Positions 41,649-54,600 of a stretch of 64,000 bases of DNA are shown here, one piece after another (position 1 is the stretch's first letter; every line of letters starts with the position of its first letter). Under the pieces are notes generated by a model. The model did not search any database, had not been told where the DNA came from, and saw nothing but the letters and a program-made list of their open reading frames with translations. The stretch is from NCBI RefSeq assembly GCF_002443255.2, contig NW_019211456.1, positions 41,121,435-41,185,434 of the forward strand, written 5' to 3'. This stretch comes from Varroa destructor (taxonomy: Eukaryota; Arthropoda; Arachnida; Mesostigmata; Varroidae). The position numbers were made by a program, and so were the translations under genes.

Positions 41649-43812
41649 TTTTCTGAATAAGGAAAATTACATTTTAACGCATTTTAATCTAGCAAAAAAA
41701 TCACACCTGCTCGATTATTTGTATATATGTGTATACATGCTGAGTGCTGTCCTTTGTCAAAGAAATTCTTGCTAGACCTTTATCTATTCAACTGGACCCA
41801 GTTTATCTGTATCGTTATTGCTAAAACAAACCGAGAAAGGCCCTGTTCGAGGCGTTCCTTTGGCCAGCGATCTGGACACATCATGTTGAAGCAATCGGGC
41901 GCTCGTAAAGCCCCATTATCTGTAAAAAGAGACTCACAGCATCCGAGACAACTGACACTTACCTTACGTCACAATAATAGTTACAATTAGGTAAGTATCT
42001 GCATATATTTTTCTGCCTGTCAAATCGTGAAAGTGATGATAATAGTTGTCGTGTTTTCGGTACGTGTGTTAAGTTGTGGATGTCGAAACAGACGCGGTGT
42101 GGCGGTTTGGAAGGCCAAGTTCTTGACTGAAAGAGACTTGAGGTTGGCCTTTGACTCCCGCACGTAAGCGACATATAAATACAACGCACTATGCATAAAT
42201 AATTTATTCCTGCTAATTTCTAATGAGGCAAGCGATATCTCGCACATACCGGTTTTGAGCATATGTATATATATATGTACATAAACATGCATCAACTGTG
42301 CAGTAAAGAAATCGTTCTACATGGGGCACATCCGTTTCCCAGACAGTAGCGATTTGTCGGGCCTAACATTGAAACTAGGCTCTAATATAGTTACAACTAT
42401 CAAAAAGCAACTATACTTGTCCACGGCTAAGTTTTCTTCTTTTTCTGTTTGAGAGATGCTAACGATACCCTTACGCTAAAAGTAACCATTATCAGCCGCA
42501 AAGGTACGAGCTTGAGAGATATCGGCCTGTGACTCATGTATTCCACGCTCCCGCCATCTAATTCTGCACGTTGTACTCTGTTCCTTCTGGGTTCGCAATG
42601 ACGAATTTGCCAAACACGCAGATGCATCAAGTGATTGGAAAAGCCACCTCACCCCTCTGGAGCAATTCCTCAAGAATAGCTATGGTGACTGTAAGAGTTT
42701 CGGCGATGGCGGCTTCACACAGAAGCTGTTTAGCGATCACATACCACAAGTGCCGAAAGAATAAAAGCAAGATCCAGCGTGCGCAAAGAAACCAATTGGT
42801 AACCACAGAGACACATACAATCCTAGGTAACCTCGAACCTGAAAAAAAGCTGACCTGAAGTGTCTGAAGCCCCCATTCAGAACATGCAAATGATGATGAT
42901 GAAGGCTATGCGAAGCGACCATAAATAAGATGATGTTGAAATTTATTGTTTATCATTCACCCGGTGCAATGTGTATTGAATTATACGCAAGGTCTGTTTT
43001 GAGTCGTCTCTTTGTAACGCATTGGATAGATTTTGTTTTAGTATTCGGCCATGAGAACAGCGTTGATAGGGGTGCGACTTAATTTTGAAGTAATTCAGCA
43101 ATAATCTTTATCAATGGCTTTGATAATATAAGCACACGTGCTTTATTGTACCTGCTATCCTCTCTGCGTTCGGTTTACGTATTACGCTATCTTACGATAA
43201 AGCTGTTGTTGTTGTTTTATATTGACGTTAACCTAAAAGTGATGCACAAAAAACGTATGAAGTTTAGCAAATCACGATTTTCTAGAATCGACTTGTGTGC
43301 AAAATCATATGTAATTATAAAAATGATAAATATAATTATTATCACTGTTATAGTTAATCCCGTCGTGGTTTTTTTATCATTCATTCAAGCTTTAGCTGTT
43401 CCTGGCTGCTTCTCAATGACTCGCTCGCTGGTTTCATTTCGGTTTTCTTCGGTACACGAATATTATTCATCAAATTATTTTTAAATATGTTTTCCTTTGC
43501 TTCCACAAAACTTACGCGTTTTTTCTTATCGTTTGCACTGGATGACTGACCAACTACAATAGGCGCTTGGTGGCAGCCCTGTCGGTGATGTTGTAACGCA
43601 ACGGTTCCTCTCGTCGACGAACTAACATCTTCATTGTCGTCGTCTTTTGCTTCTAGCAACAGCTGCAACTGTCTTTATTGCTATTTGCGGACGAAGCCTG
43701 GACCAATCCTGGCGAGACTTCAACAGCTATTGGCTAGTTTTTTCCGTGATCACCGGCACAAGGGCTGCCATTGCGCTTCTCCTGCAGCCGCGTCGGCCCC
43801 TACTGATGATTG

Positions 43813-43837
43813 CGACGACGACGACGACGACGACGAC
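43813..43837. repeat. (CGA)8 microsatellite
   Basis: Eight CGA units, read as poly-Asp, poly-Arg or poly-Thr. Confidence 0.95.
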
Positions 43838-46800
43838 CAAATCATTGAAAGGGTTAGGTTACGCGTGAAGCTCGTTTTCTTCAACGAACGGCTACCGCCA
43901 GCGACGGCTGAATCTGAAACCTCGATGAGTTTTTTGGTCAGCACGGGATCGAGCAGCTGTTGTGGCTATCGCAAATAGACCAGCAGCATTTGCCCGATAA
44001 AGGTCCAGCTACCTCAACAACGAAAAACGATTTCGGAAACAAAATCCCAATCCAAAAGGTAGTCAATAATAGCATGCATAAATGGGTCTCGGCGATGCCG
44101 AACGATGTTTGGCCAGTAACTGCTTAACAGGCCCGCCCATATACTACTAGTACAGCACGCCTTGGGTTCCTTAGTCAAATCCTTAACTAAGGGTCTATCG
44201 AAGAACCCACCGCACTTGTTTTAATAGCTAAAATAATCTGATAATCGTTACTGGCATACGCACAATATGAGTCCTTTTCCGCTAAGGGATTTGTGTCGTC
44301 CTTTTTAATATGACTTCTTATGGAGAGCAGCGAAGAAGAAGTTAAAAACCACGTAGTACTGATGATCTAAGACAGATTAGTACTTATTTTCGATATGTAA
44401 ATGGTGCCTAAATAGGGAAAAGTTCAGTCCATAGATTGTCGTATAGGACAGAACTGTATGCCATGACACCTATGGATAGATCGATTCCCTTTGTACGGTC
44501 TTTGGTCATAGCTGGCGGCAAACGGTGATAGTTTTGACTTCCATGTGTTATTACTAGTATGTAGTCAACGGTTCGCCCTAAAAAACTGCAATCAGCTTCG
44601 AGCATACGCGATTGGTCTATAGTTTGTTGTTGACCTTCTCAGGCCGTTTCCGGCAACCTGGATAATGAGAACGTGCCGCTACTGTTAATTACGTACTTTA
44701 GAAAACACTTTGTATAGGCGTAATTAAAATAAACTTGAGATCTTACGTCTACGACGTTCACTGCCGATTCTCCTGTTGTCTAGTTACCAACTTGATAAAC
44801 TGACGGAATTGTCTCGCCCGTGGTGTGATAGTATTCTGTGTGCACGTGTGTACGCTAGCAGTATTTATGCAATAGATAAGTTGGTGTATTTAGCGAGGTC
44901 TATATCGCTGTGTTCTATTTTGTGAATACAATATAGGGCTGTTCCTAAGTGTGGCAGGCTATTTTTGTTGAAGAATAAGACCAACCAACAGTAATGATGG
45001 ACTTGCTGGTCAACCGATTGACTGTCCCGTCTAAATGTCTCTCATACTCGGTGTTTAACAGTGGCTGAGGCAGCGTTACTTGGCCATATACTAGGACACA
45101 ATGGATATTTGTGTGCAGATGCACATGTGTGCCAGTCTCTCTGATATGATTTCTTCTTCTTCTGTTGCCACTACCGCTGCTGGTGGTGGTACTGTCCCTG
45201 ATATTATGCTGGCTTATAGATAATACGGATTAAAAGAAACGAAATATTGTTCCGTCGCTGCCGTGTAGCTAGCGACGCGGTAAATGAGGTTTTAATGACA
45301 GTTTCACGCGGCAGTGTTTCAAACATTCGCACAGGTACGCGTTAGCGCACCAAGAAATAAATGCTAGAAAGGTCGTTCCTTAAGTGAATTTGTTTAAAAA
45401 TAGACTAGACAGAGATAGATGGCAAAGCTAAAACTATCGAAAGTAGTAATAATTACAGGAAACGGTATGACAAAACGCCAGAAATTTAGTGATACTGGGG
45501 ACGGTCGATAATTCTATACGTTAACTAACAAGCAGTAAAGATAGCCTGTTGCAGACACCAGAAATACCATTATATTTTTTCAGTTGTAATCTAAAGTAAA
45601 TGCCCTCCCGTCATACTTTCGCGCTCAAAGGCGAACATCATACAGGTACGGTTATCAACGACGATTGCAGAACCGTGCTGCAATAGAGATTCGTTAAGTA
45701 AACGACCTTGTATCGTTTACAGTCACTCTCGTAGAATGGATGTCATTACATGGCCATACGAGATGGCTTCCAAGTAATCCCCGCTTCCGTATGTCCTATG
45801 AAGTCATCAGAAGTTAGAATCATCCGCTGTAGGTGCAATAGACCAAGCCTAGTCTACCTTTTACCATAACCTGTCGACCCAGGAGGTAGGAATTATTAAA
45901 TGTAGTGAATTCAGTTCCACTTAAACCAGTTTACGACCTTCTATCCGCTTCATCGAAGATCCAAAAGTATTTCGGTTAGAGTTACTAACGTTGATAAGGT
46001 GTCGAGTTCAGTAACTGTTGTTGTTTTTGTTTTTCCTTGTCATTGTGGTACGCTAGATGTGTTGTGGTGGAACTGAAGCGTGGAGTCTTGCGTGACGCCA
46101 GTCTATTCAAACCGGTACGTACGTTTGAGTAGCATTTATTGAGCCTAGAAACTTTGCCGTCTTACACTACGTGTATAGCTTTATCGACCTATAATGGAGG
46201 CAGCCACAATCGATGCACACGAGCCTATTATCACATTGTGACAAGTACGCCCTATTTGTGTCGCCGCTGTTATCGCAATTACCGCAGCTGATACTTCCCT
46301 ACATCATGTTCTGTGTTCCATATTCTACTTTTCCGTAACTTTTCGCGTTGGTGAGTGATTAGGTCATTGTTCAACCAATAAGCTGAAATACTTTACGTAG
46401 AAAGGCACTGTAAGGCCACATGGATATCTGCTTGCTCATTGAAGGGCATTACGTGTTACTGCATCGGTCCTCAACCATTGTAGTATGCATTTACTAGGAG
46501 ATATCGTAGATTCTGTTAGGCAAAAGCTGGCCATCAATAGCAAAAAGCCTTGATTCATCGTAGGGAAAAACCGTGTTGATATCGAACACCGGCGGCGAAA
46601 TCCCTTCGTGCTGAAATCACTGTTCGATGCGACCGTTCAATGGGCGTAAGTGGGGCTTGCAGCGACCTACATACATTGGTGCGTGTAAATCTTTGTGAAA
46701 AGGATCATTCGAGGTCTCTAGAAAGAAAGCGCCGCGGTAAGCCTAGGAAGTTCACAGGGGTTTCTCACAGTGCTGCTGAGAGGGCAGTCGAGATTACCGC

Positions 46801-47254
46801 TCTGATTATGAAATGGAGGATCGTCGAAGCGTTACCGGCTATTGCCATTACGACGGCTCGCGCAAGATGACTAGCCGCGAGGATCGTGCGGTCTGCGAGT
46901 ATCTCTGCCAGCACCGACGCGCCATGACCACTACCGCCTGTCGCTGAGAAATTCGAGAAAAGAGCGAAGTGAAATATAAAACTTCAGCCACACCGTACGC
47001 CATGTTTGGCGATTGTGTTCGCGCCGTCGCTGTTTTTGAGCTCTAAAGTGGCTCCCTCGTGTTTTTTTTTATACTGACCCAGTGGAATTCCAGTGACGTG
47101 ATATTCCATTCGAATATCGTCGTCATTCTAACAAATGGAGGTTGCAAGGCCGGCAAATTAAGCCTAATTTAGGTATGGCTAGGTGGATAGGTAAAACACA
47201 CATTTGCCACTTCGTTGTATTCTGTCTTGTTCATGTATATATACCTTCTTTCTT

Positions 47255-47256
<2 letters not shown>

Positions 47257-47292
<36 letters not shown>
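47257..47292. repeat. (TA)n microsatellite
   Basis: About eighteen TA units. Confidence 0.95.
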
Positions 47293-47296
<4 letters not shown>

Positions 47297-47628
47297 AACT
47301 AAACGCTACCCGTAGGCAATACGTTTCATCGCGCAGATCTTGTGCGAATTCTGTAAAATCTAGAGAGTTCAGCCAGCGCTGTATTCACTTCCAACCGCTG
47401 TTGCTACTGCGGCTGTGTCACCTTTCGTACGCAGCTACACGACGGTGTTATTCTAAATCATCATTTTCCTTATTGGCAACGGCGGCGCCGGTGGCGGTCG
47501 TTCACTGCTACAAAACGGACCAACTGCTTTTTCGGAGCGAAGGACTTTGGGTTCTATAAAAATATACCACTGCCAGTGTTCCTATTAAAAGTATAGAAGG
47601 GAAAACGGGCCTTCGCTGCAGTAGGTAC

Positions 47629-47976
47629 TTGCGCCTGTGTCACTGCATTAGGCTCGTGTCCACCACGCTGCCGTCCCGAAGACACAAGCTAACTCATTTT
47701 TATGGAAAATGCGCAAGAATACTATCCCTTAAAAAGTTGGCTGGCAAATACTTTATAACAATCTTTCCGGTTCATGCTATCGTCGAGCCCGTTGAAGCCC
47801 CTTCGTGCAATAGGAAAATCTTCGAACATGGCTTAAAACTGAATCTGCAGACAGGAGTAAGCTCCAGTGCTCCTCGATTCCGTCGGGCCAAAATAAAGCC
47901 ACACTGGCCACTGTGCGAAAGGCATCTAGCAACAATACAAATCGTCAGCGCGCGAAAAACATCTCCCCTCTTCTAG
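47629..47976 (+). CDS. Weak candidate frame, 115 codons
   Basis: A TTG-left frame with a basic, Cys- and Leu-containing composition and no low-complexity tract (KLAGKYFITIFPVHAIVEPV near the middle). It has no antisense competitor of similar length, no domain and no clear splice acceptor at its start. The length is within random expectation. Confidence 0.15.
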   Translation: MRLCHCIRLVSTTLPSRRHKLTHFYGKCARILSLKKLAGKYFITIFPVHAIVEPVEAPSCNRKIFEHGLKLNLQTGVSSSAPRFRRAKIKPHWPLCERHLATIQIVSARKTSPLF

Positions 47977-50098
47977 AGTGGCTGATTTGTAATCTTCTCC
48001 ATTGCTGCTTATCAAGCTTGACAAACACCTATTAGACAAAGAAGTTTTATTATTTAGCGTTGTGGCAAGGCCTCTGTAGAACTATAGTAATACAATAAAA
48101 CAGCAGTTTTCTGCTGCAAACATTGATCCGCGACTTTTTCTATAGGGTGCGTCCTTACGGCTGCGCCGGTGAGACGGTCTACACATGAAACATGCAGGGG
48201 AGGCAAAATTACCTTTATGCTAAGTAAATATTAATTGACTCAGCAAATTGATAAGAGCTCTTTACAGTACCTTTTATGCGCTTTATCCTGGCGCTGTCCT
48301 GGAAAGATTGCAACTTCTCCCTAAAACACTAGATTAGGCGTTGCAGTCCATTAACGCCTTTAAGGCTACTGTTATAAAACGACTGTCAAATAACGCGACA
48401 GTATCTCCGGTAATGTTTTATCAAAGGGAAAATTAACGTTATACCATTTCGGATATTAGTATTTTCGCAACTCCAACTAAGTAAAATATGGTCTCCTGTT
48501 CACTCGTTTCGATACCAGATTCTGCCAGATTCTGTATAGAAATTAGTATAGTAATTTGCTAACTTTTTTCTATCACTTTGAGTAAGGATAAGATCCTCCC
48601 TCTATATTGGATAAACAGTCGAGTGCTTTAACCGACACAAGGATAAGAGACCTTCTCATTAGTATTCCCCTACTAATAGAAAATGTATACTTGTTACACG
48701 GGTTTTCTGTCTGACCGTCTGGCCTGAGTAGCATTCCGTGTACAGCAGAAGCTCGAAATTGTTCTGCGCTCGATTTGCGTTGTCTAAGGAGCATGGCACA
48801 CGACCCGCTTAGTTCAAACGCGGTATTCGCAGCCTGCATTGAAGGCAAACGCTATACAAGCAAAACAGTATATGTAATATTGCCTTTTTTCTTTTCTTTA
48901 GCTTGCGAGTCGAGACGATTGGATCAACCTAATTGACGGCACGCGTTAAGTAACGTGTTGTATGAATGTATGTACATCTGTATAGTGTTCCGCACTCGAA
49001 AGAGGCCAAATGAATACCGAAAACAACATTAGACAAACCATATCTATGTCGATGTAGATTGCCGCTACCTTCTCTGCGTCTTGAACATAGCTCCCTGTAC
49101 CCTTACAGACATAGACAAACTTCCGGAGAGTAAAGGTGCGATATATTTTACGATAGGGAAAGAGTCGTAGGACCGTAATACTTCGCAGGAGAAGTTGTTA
49201 GCTATTGCCTTCAACTCTGCTGCCGACCTATAGGCTGAACCTGCTAAACCGATAGGTCACTATTTATCTAACAGGAAGTGTAGAACTTCTGCATATGGCT
49301 ATTATTAATCTGTATATCGTCTTAATATTTCATATCACATAATTTGCTAATTGATAGATAGATAGATATAGAAAAAAGGATGCTTTTTTTCCTAGCACTA
49401 AGTGCACAATCCAGGAAATCCTGCACAATTCGAAGGCAGATACACTTCAGTATCTGATTTCATCGATGTAGATTAAGTTACTACTTATTTATCCCTCTAT
49501 TTGTCATACAACATTTACTGTAAAGAAATAGTTATTAAAAATTTTTGAAGAGAATGATGATTATTTACGAAAAAATATTCCCGTAATCAATGCTGAAAGC
49601 TAGACGTGTCAGGCAATGCCGGATGACTTAAATACTGAGCTTCTCAGAACGTTTCATTCAATTGCGACGAAGACATTTATTAATTCAAGGCAAGTCTGAT
49701 ATAGGGTCCGATTGGCTATCGATCAGATGATCGGCAAATAGAACATCCATAAAAAGTGAAATATCGACAGTGCCAAACGTCGGTTCTATGCTACCACGCG
49801 GCTTTCCTACGGAAAAAAAACCTTGTTCCATCAGTGTTTGTGTGTACGGATAATACTCTACACTGTGCATTATACATAGACATGACGTGAACTCTACCGG
49901 CAGTCGGTAAAAATACTATTTCAAAGCTCATATTTTACTATATTTCCGTATCTCAATACTTTTTCATTGTTTATTCTATAGCACTTCCGTACACAGTTGT
50001 TTTTTGAGCTCATTGGTCAGCTTATGTGTTCTGCTATGCATTGAATAACATCTATTTGCCACATGTACTACTGATAACGCAAAACGACATAGCTTTTA
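47977..50098. other. No gene recognised
   Basis: A very strong acceptor-like tract, GCCTTTTTTCTTTTCTTTAG at 48882-48901, opens a 15-codon frame (LASRDDWINLIDGTR) that ends at 48949. It could be a tiny terminal exon, but nothing upstream joins it convincingly. A (GATA)4 run lies at 49353-49368. Confidence 0.4.
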
Positions 50099-50465
50099 AT
50101 GCCAGCTATAGTTGAGGAGAGGCGCGCGATCCAACGAAGAACTTGCTACCTACATAGAGACGCGTGTCGTACACTTTTCTACCACCCGAAAATCCACGTC
50201 TTGCCTTTGTTTGTACTTGGCGGTATGGCATTCACTAGTGATGCAGCTGCTGATGCTGTTTTAAAAGCACGCGTCCGTTGGTAACGTTACCTATGGTCGA
50301 TGACGCCGATGCTGTTGACCTGCCGGTACGACTGCAATTGCATACAACACAATGAACGTCAGCCACCATTACTACATCTAGTAGCAGCGTTCACACCTTC
50401 GACACGGTTACTATTGCTCTGGGGCCATCGATCTTTTTCCCTCAGCGTCAAATGCGGCGGATACC

Positions 50466-50717
50466 ATGGACGGATCAGCGCCAGGCGGACAAGCCTCAAC
50501 GTGGTCCGTTCCCACAGAGGCTACGGCCGATCATGATGGTGACGCTAGTGATGATTATTATGGTGGTCGTGGTGATGGCGTCGATGATGATGGTACCGGT
50601 GATGGTGATGATGATGCCGCCAGCATCCGTAGCGGCCGCCGCCGGTACCGTATCTGGCAACGGCTTGAGCTATTGCTGGTTTTTCTACAAGCGCTTTACC
50701 GTGCGTTTCTCAAATAA
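50466..50717 (+). CDS. Candidate ORF with acidic Asp/Gly repeat, 83 codons
   Basis: ATACCATGGACGG is a good start context. The frame reads MDGSAPGGQASTW, then an Asp/Gly-rich block from the imperfect GATGGT repeat (about residues 23-50), then a basic RSGRRRYR and a hydrophobic end (LELLLVFLQALYRAFL). Another frame reads the repeat as Met/Val. The acidic-basic-hydrophobic order is odd and may be a product of the repeat. No family is recognised. Confidence 0.18.
   Translation: MDGSAPGGQASTWSVPTEATADHDGDASDDYYGGRGDGVDDDGTGDGDDDAASIRSGRRRYRIWQRLELLLVFLQALYRAFLK
50531..50618. repeat. Imperfect (GATGGT)n-type region
   Basis: GAT, GGT and GTG triplets alternate imperfectly over nearly 90 bases. 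Confidence 0.75.
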
Positions 50718-51600
50718 CGATTCTGTTCGTTTGCGGTGATTCATTCCACACAACAACCCATTCGTTCGTTGCTTCGTACGAACAACCCGTGCTCGTCCGG
50801 ACTGCTGGCCGTTCCGTCAGTCATCGCTTGCTGCTTGAGCTCGCTGCTTGGTACTTATCTGGCTGATGCCACGGACGATGTTATTTGTATGTTCCATCTG
50901 ACCTGGCAAAATGTTTATTCTGTGCGGTGTGGCCAACGGCTGACGGATCGAACAGGCAGGCAGGCAGGCAGAGAGCCATCCAACTAGAAAGGCTGCCAGC
51001 GAGGAAGCAACGGTAGAGGCATCGCTCAGCAATCTGTCGAAAGGCCGTAGCCACGACTGCCAGTGAATACTATTACGTAGAGCAGCAGTACTCGAGCGAG
51101 CATCCGCCAAGAATTGAACGGGTGGCCGCCACTGGTGCCGATTAAGCCGGCGCCACCGCCAATGCTGGCAACGATAGCAACAACACCAGCTGGTGTAGTA
51201 TTTAGCTAAAGGCATCAATTCGACTTGCTTCGTCGTGCGCACTCGTGCGTCTACGTGAACGTATGTATATATACGTGTGTCTGGGCATGTATTGTTTGAG
51301 CTTGTTGTTACGTCCGTACTGTTCTTTCATAGCGCTGCTATCATATGATTGTTATTATATTCGTAGGATGACTAGCGTGCGGCCGGCCACAGCAGAATCG
51401 CTAGCGGCTGTAGAATTGTTGTTGTTAAGTGCTGCTGCTGCCACTGCCAGCGATCTTGTTGTGGGCGCCAACAACTCTGAGGACCGAGACTGGCGCGACT
51501 AGAAACTGCTGTTGTTACTGGAAATGAAGCCAAGAGATAGGTACCTTCGGACTGCAAGGCCACCGGTAGGGTTACACTCAATGAAGGAAGATGTGCCTTA
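50718..51600. other. GC-rich triplet region with frames on both strands
   Basis: The region contains (AGGC)n near 50954-50970 and overlapping frames 50736-50987 (+), 50817-51242 (-, 141 codons) and 51245-51502 (+). None has a motif. It may be leader or untranslated sequence. Confidence 0.3.
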
Positions 51601-54600
51601 TTTGCTTGCTGTTCGTATCAGACTGATTGACTGGCTGTTATCATTAGGCTAGATGGGTAAATAAGAGAGTCAGGATGCAACGGCCAAAAGCAAGAAAGAA
51701 GCGACATAGCTGGGTCTTTATAACGATGGGTGGAAGACAGAAGAGTCGTAGCAGTAGCAAATATGTAGGTTAATCGCGCCTGCCATGAACAAGTAGTAAG
51801 CCATTTTATATAGAAGAATGATGAGGAAAAAGCTACAATTAGAGGGACTCGGAGAAAGACAGATAGCCATAAGTAAACTTGCAAATCAGGACGATTTGCA
51901 GGACAAGTCCACAAACAAAATCCCTTCCGGAAGTCCGACACTAAAAAAAAGCGTAAAAATCTCCCCACTATACGGCTAGTTCATTGTGCAGAATCAATGC
52001 ATTCTATGTTGATTGTAGATCGAACACTTTCTGATGAAATAAGATGGTACACAAGTATTTATCTTAGTCGTAGCATACGTTGATTTCACTTGGGTATTGT
52101 AGAGGCCACCAAAAAGTTTTAATCACATCGATTTCGAACCCGGTAGGCTGATATTCTTCTATGCTAAGCCACAGATTCGACCAAACTCGCATAAATGGTA
52201 TTATTTAAATGCAAAATAACGTTGCTGTGACTTTTGTTCGTTCTAGTCTCCTGTAGAAACGTACCTTGGTTGAACAAGGTCTTCACGCTCACCACAGATT
52301 TATCCGTGTTATATCGCTCGGTTTCTTCCCAAAGACATGCGGTTTCACTTATAAAGACTCACTCGCTTGCTAATTTTTTTCACTCATTCAACAGCGCGTA
52401 TTCTTTGGTGTTTTTTTTTTTTAGCTGAAACTCGACAGCGTTTTGTTCTCTCTTTGTCCGCTATTATGTTTATTGCTTGCATGCTCGCTTTCATCAGCTT
52501 CTGGGTTGCCGTCCAATATCGCTTCTAGGCATTTTATGAGACGGCTGACTAGCTCCCAGCACGAAACGAAGTGTATCTCTTCCCGGGTTCGAACCTAGAT
52601 CACAGCGCTTTCGTCAGCTTATGCGCGCTAAACTAGCCCAGCTTTTTCCGCACTTTTTTAGCTCTGTGCCTGTAGACTTCCCGTTCCGAGGAAAAAATCG
52701 AGTCACCTGCATAAAGTGTATATGTACTGAGTGACAGAAAAAGAGAGAGCTAGAAAGACCAGGATAACGGGACCAAAAAGGACACAACCGGCTCGCAGCA
52801 GCCACTGACACCGAGCATGGCGGCTTCCTGCTGGTAGCGCGCACAGGTACCCGCTATACCGGCTTCTCGCTACCTGATGCCATCTGATTTGAAACTCGAT
52901 CGTCACAGGGCACTTGATTGAAATTAGAAACCATCCTAATGGCGGTGCACTCCTATTTCTATACTATGGTAGCGACAGGAGTAGCAGCTAACCGATGGAA
53001 GCTGTTGCCATCTTCTTTACAATGTCGTCGTCTTCGATTTGCGATTGAGTACTTTGCAAGTAGACAGCAGGGAAGAAAACTTACTGGCTCCTGCTTTTCT
53101 CCTGCCATTTCGCACTTAATCGGCTCCCGTCTTCGAAGAAAGCTTCAGGAGAACCAGGGGACCAGGAGGTCCCTCACCAAGAGATTCTGCCTACTGGTCA
53201 TAGCGCACACTATTCTACAAACTATAAGAGTATTCTTGCAATACAGGTTTAATATCTTGATACTCGGGTCTCATTGGTTTAGTCCCTGATGATGTGTGGG
53301 TGAGCCATGAAAGCCTCTTCGACAGTCGTTGCCGACGAGGATCCAGAAGGGCCAGACTATGCATCGCTTACGAAGCATAGAAAGTACGAAAAATAGGGAA
53401 ATTACAAGCGGTACTGAAATTGGAAAATATGCAGGCAAATCCCATAGGAATATTACAACATCTCTATTATTATGTTTATTGGTTTACGACAATGGGTGGA
53501 ACGTTACAAGGTAAGAGGACACCCCCTAGTTACGGCGCCATAAAACTAAGCTCCTGCCTCAACAACGAGGTCGATGTGTCCGCAATGAGATGAACTTCCA
53601 GCATTACCGTCAATACCCCCATTACGTTCAATTAAAAGGTTTTAAGTGAGCCATTTGTACTAGTATGTTACTTTTTATGTATGCCTATCTTGGTTCACCT
53701 TTGATTAAATCTCACAGATGCCTGAGAGAGCATGCTGACAATAATATTTACATAATCTTCACTGCTATGACCGGCGAACAATATGGCAAGATAATACAGG
53801 TGATATTAAGGTCTAATAGATTTGAAGGGAAGTCGTAAGGTGGCAAACTCGACTGACATATGGTCAATATATAGATCAAAATTGAGCGAAATACCATATC
53901 AATAATGCTGTTTGATTTCACTGCGCCTACTTCTGTACAGCGTAAATATATCATATAATTGTCGTATTAATAAAAACTTCCTCGATAATGACTCGAACTA
54001 CAACAGAACCGTTAGAGAATATACCTATATATCTAATTATACTGCAACTTATTACAATAGTCATATATATGTCACTGTTTTACTTTACAGAGTTACAAAG
54101 CGATGGCCTCGTAACCTGAGATTCGAGTGCACACCTTTTCGCCAAATGTGTTCTTTGCGTCATTCCTTGTTGTGTTAGGTAGTATCCACATAAATCGTTC
54201 CGTCTGACAAATTTCTTTTAGTACCGCAAGATGTTAGGGCAGGATCATTTGCCTGGCCGTCCTTATCGCCCCTGTTCTTTATTTGCTTTAAGCTGAATCA
54301 CCCTCAAAGCCTAGGTGTATTAATATCACTCAATTACTTTCCTTTCAGCCACAATGGTAATAGAATGTTAAAGTTTGCCAAATCAACTTGGCTAAATTAA
54401 ACTACGGTACCCATAGCTAATAGCAGCAAGGACATCATTTACTATCCGTCTCCTGCCTCCTGATCGGCGTTATGCCTATGTAGTAATCTACGTCAACACT
54501 GCCTTTCTTTGTGTAGCGCCATGTACTTACGGTAACAGCGTCTGCTGATATACGTAGGTGCGATGACTAGCTACCTTCTTTTTGATCTACAAAATACTGA

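Larger units (their letters stand above)
40690..47620. other. Long stretch without a recognised gene
   Basis: Frames at 41727-41990, 42571-42858, 43146-43484 and 43634-43978 are unpatterned or repeat-driven (the last crosses the CGA tract). 44610-46630 is nearly free of frames of 60 codons or more. A CAATTAG|GTAAGTATC donor-like site lies at about 41990. It is consistent with a large intron or intergenic DNA. Confidence 0.5.

Noticed and set aside
50817..51242. 141-codon minus frame
   Set aside because: Open because of AGGC and CAG triplets; no motif and competing frames on the other strand.
52575..52605. GGGTTCGAACC resembling a tRNA T-loop
   Set aside because: The flanking bases do not form a five-pair stem and no cloverleaf can be drawn.
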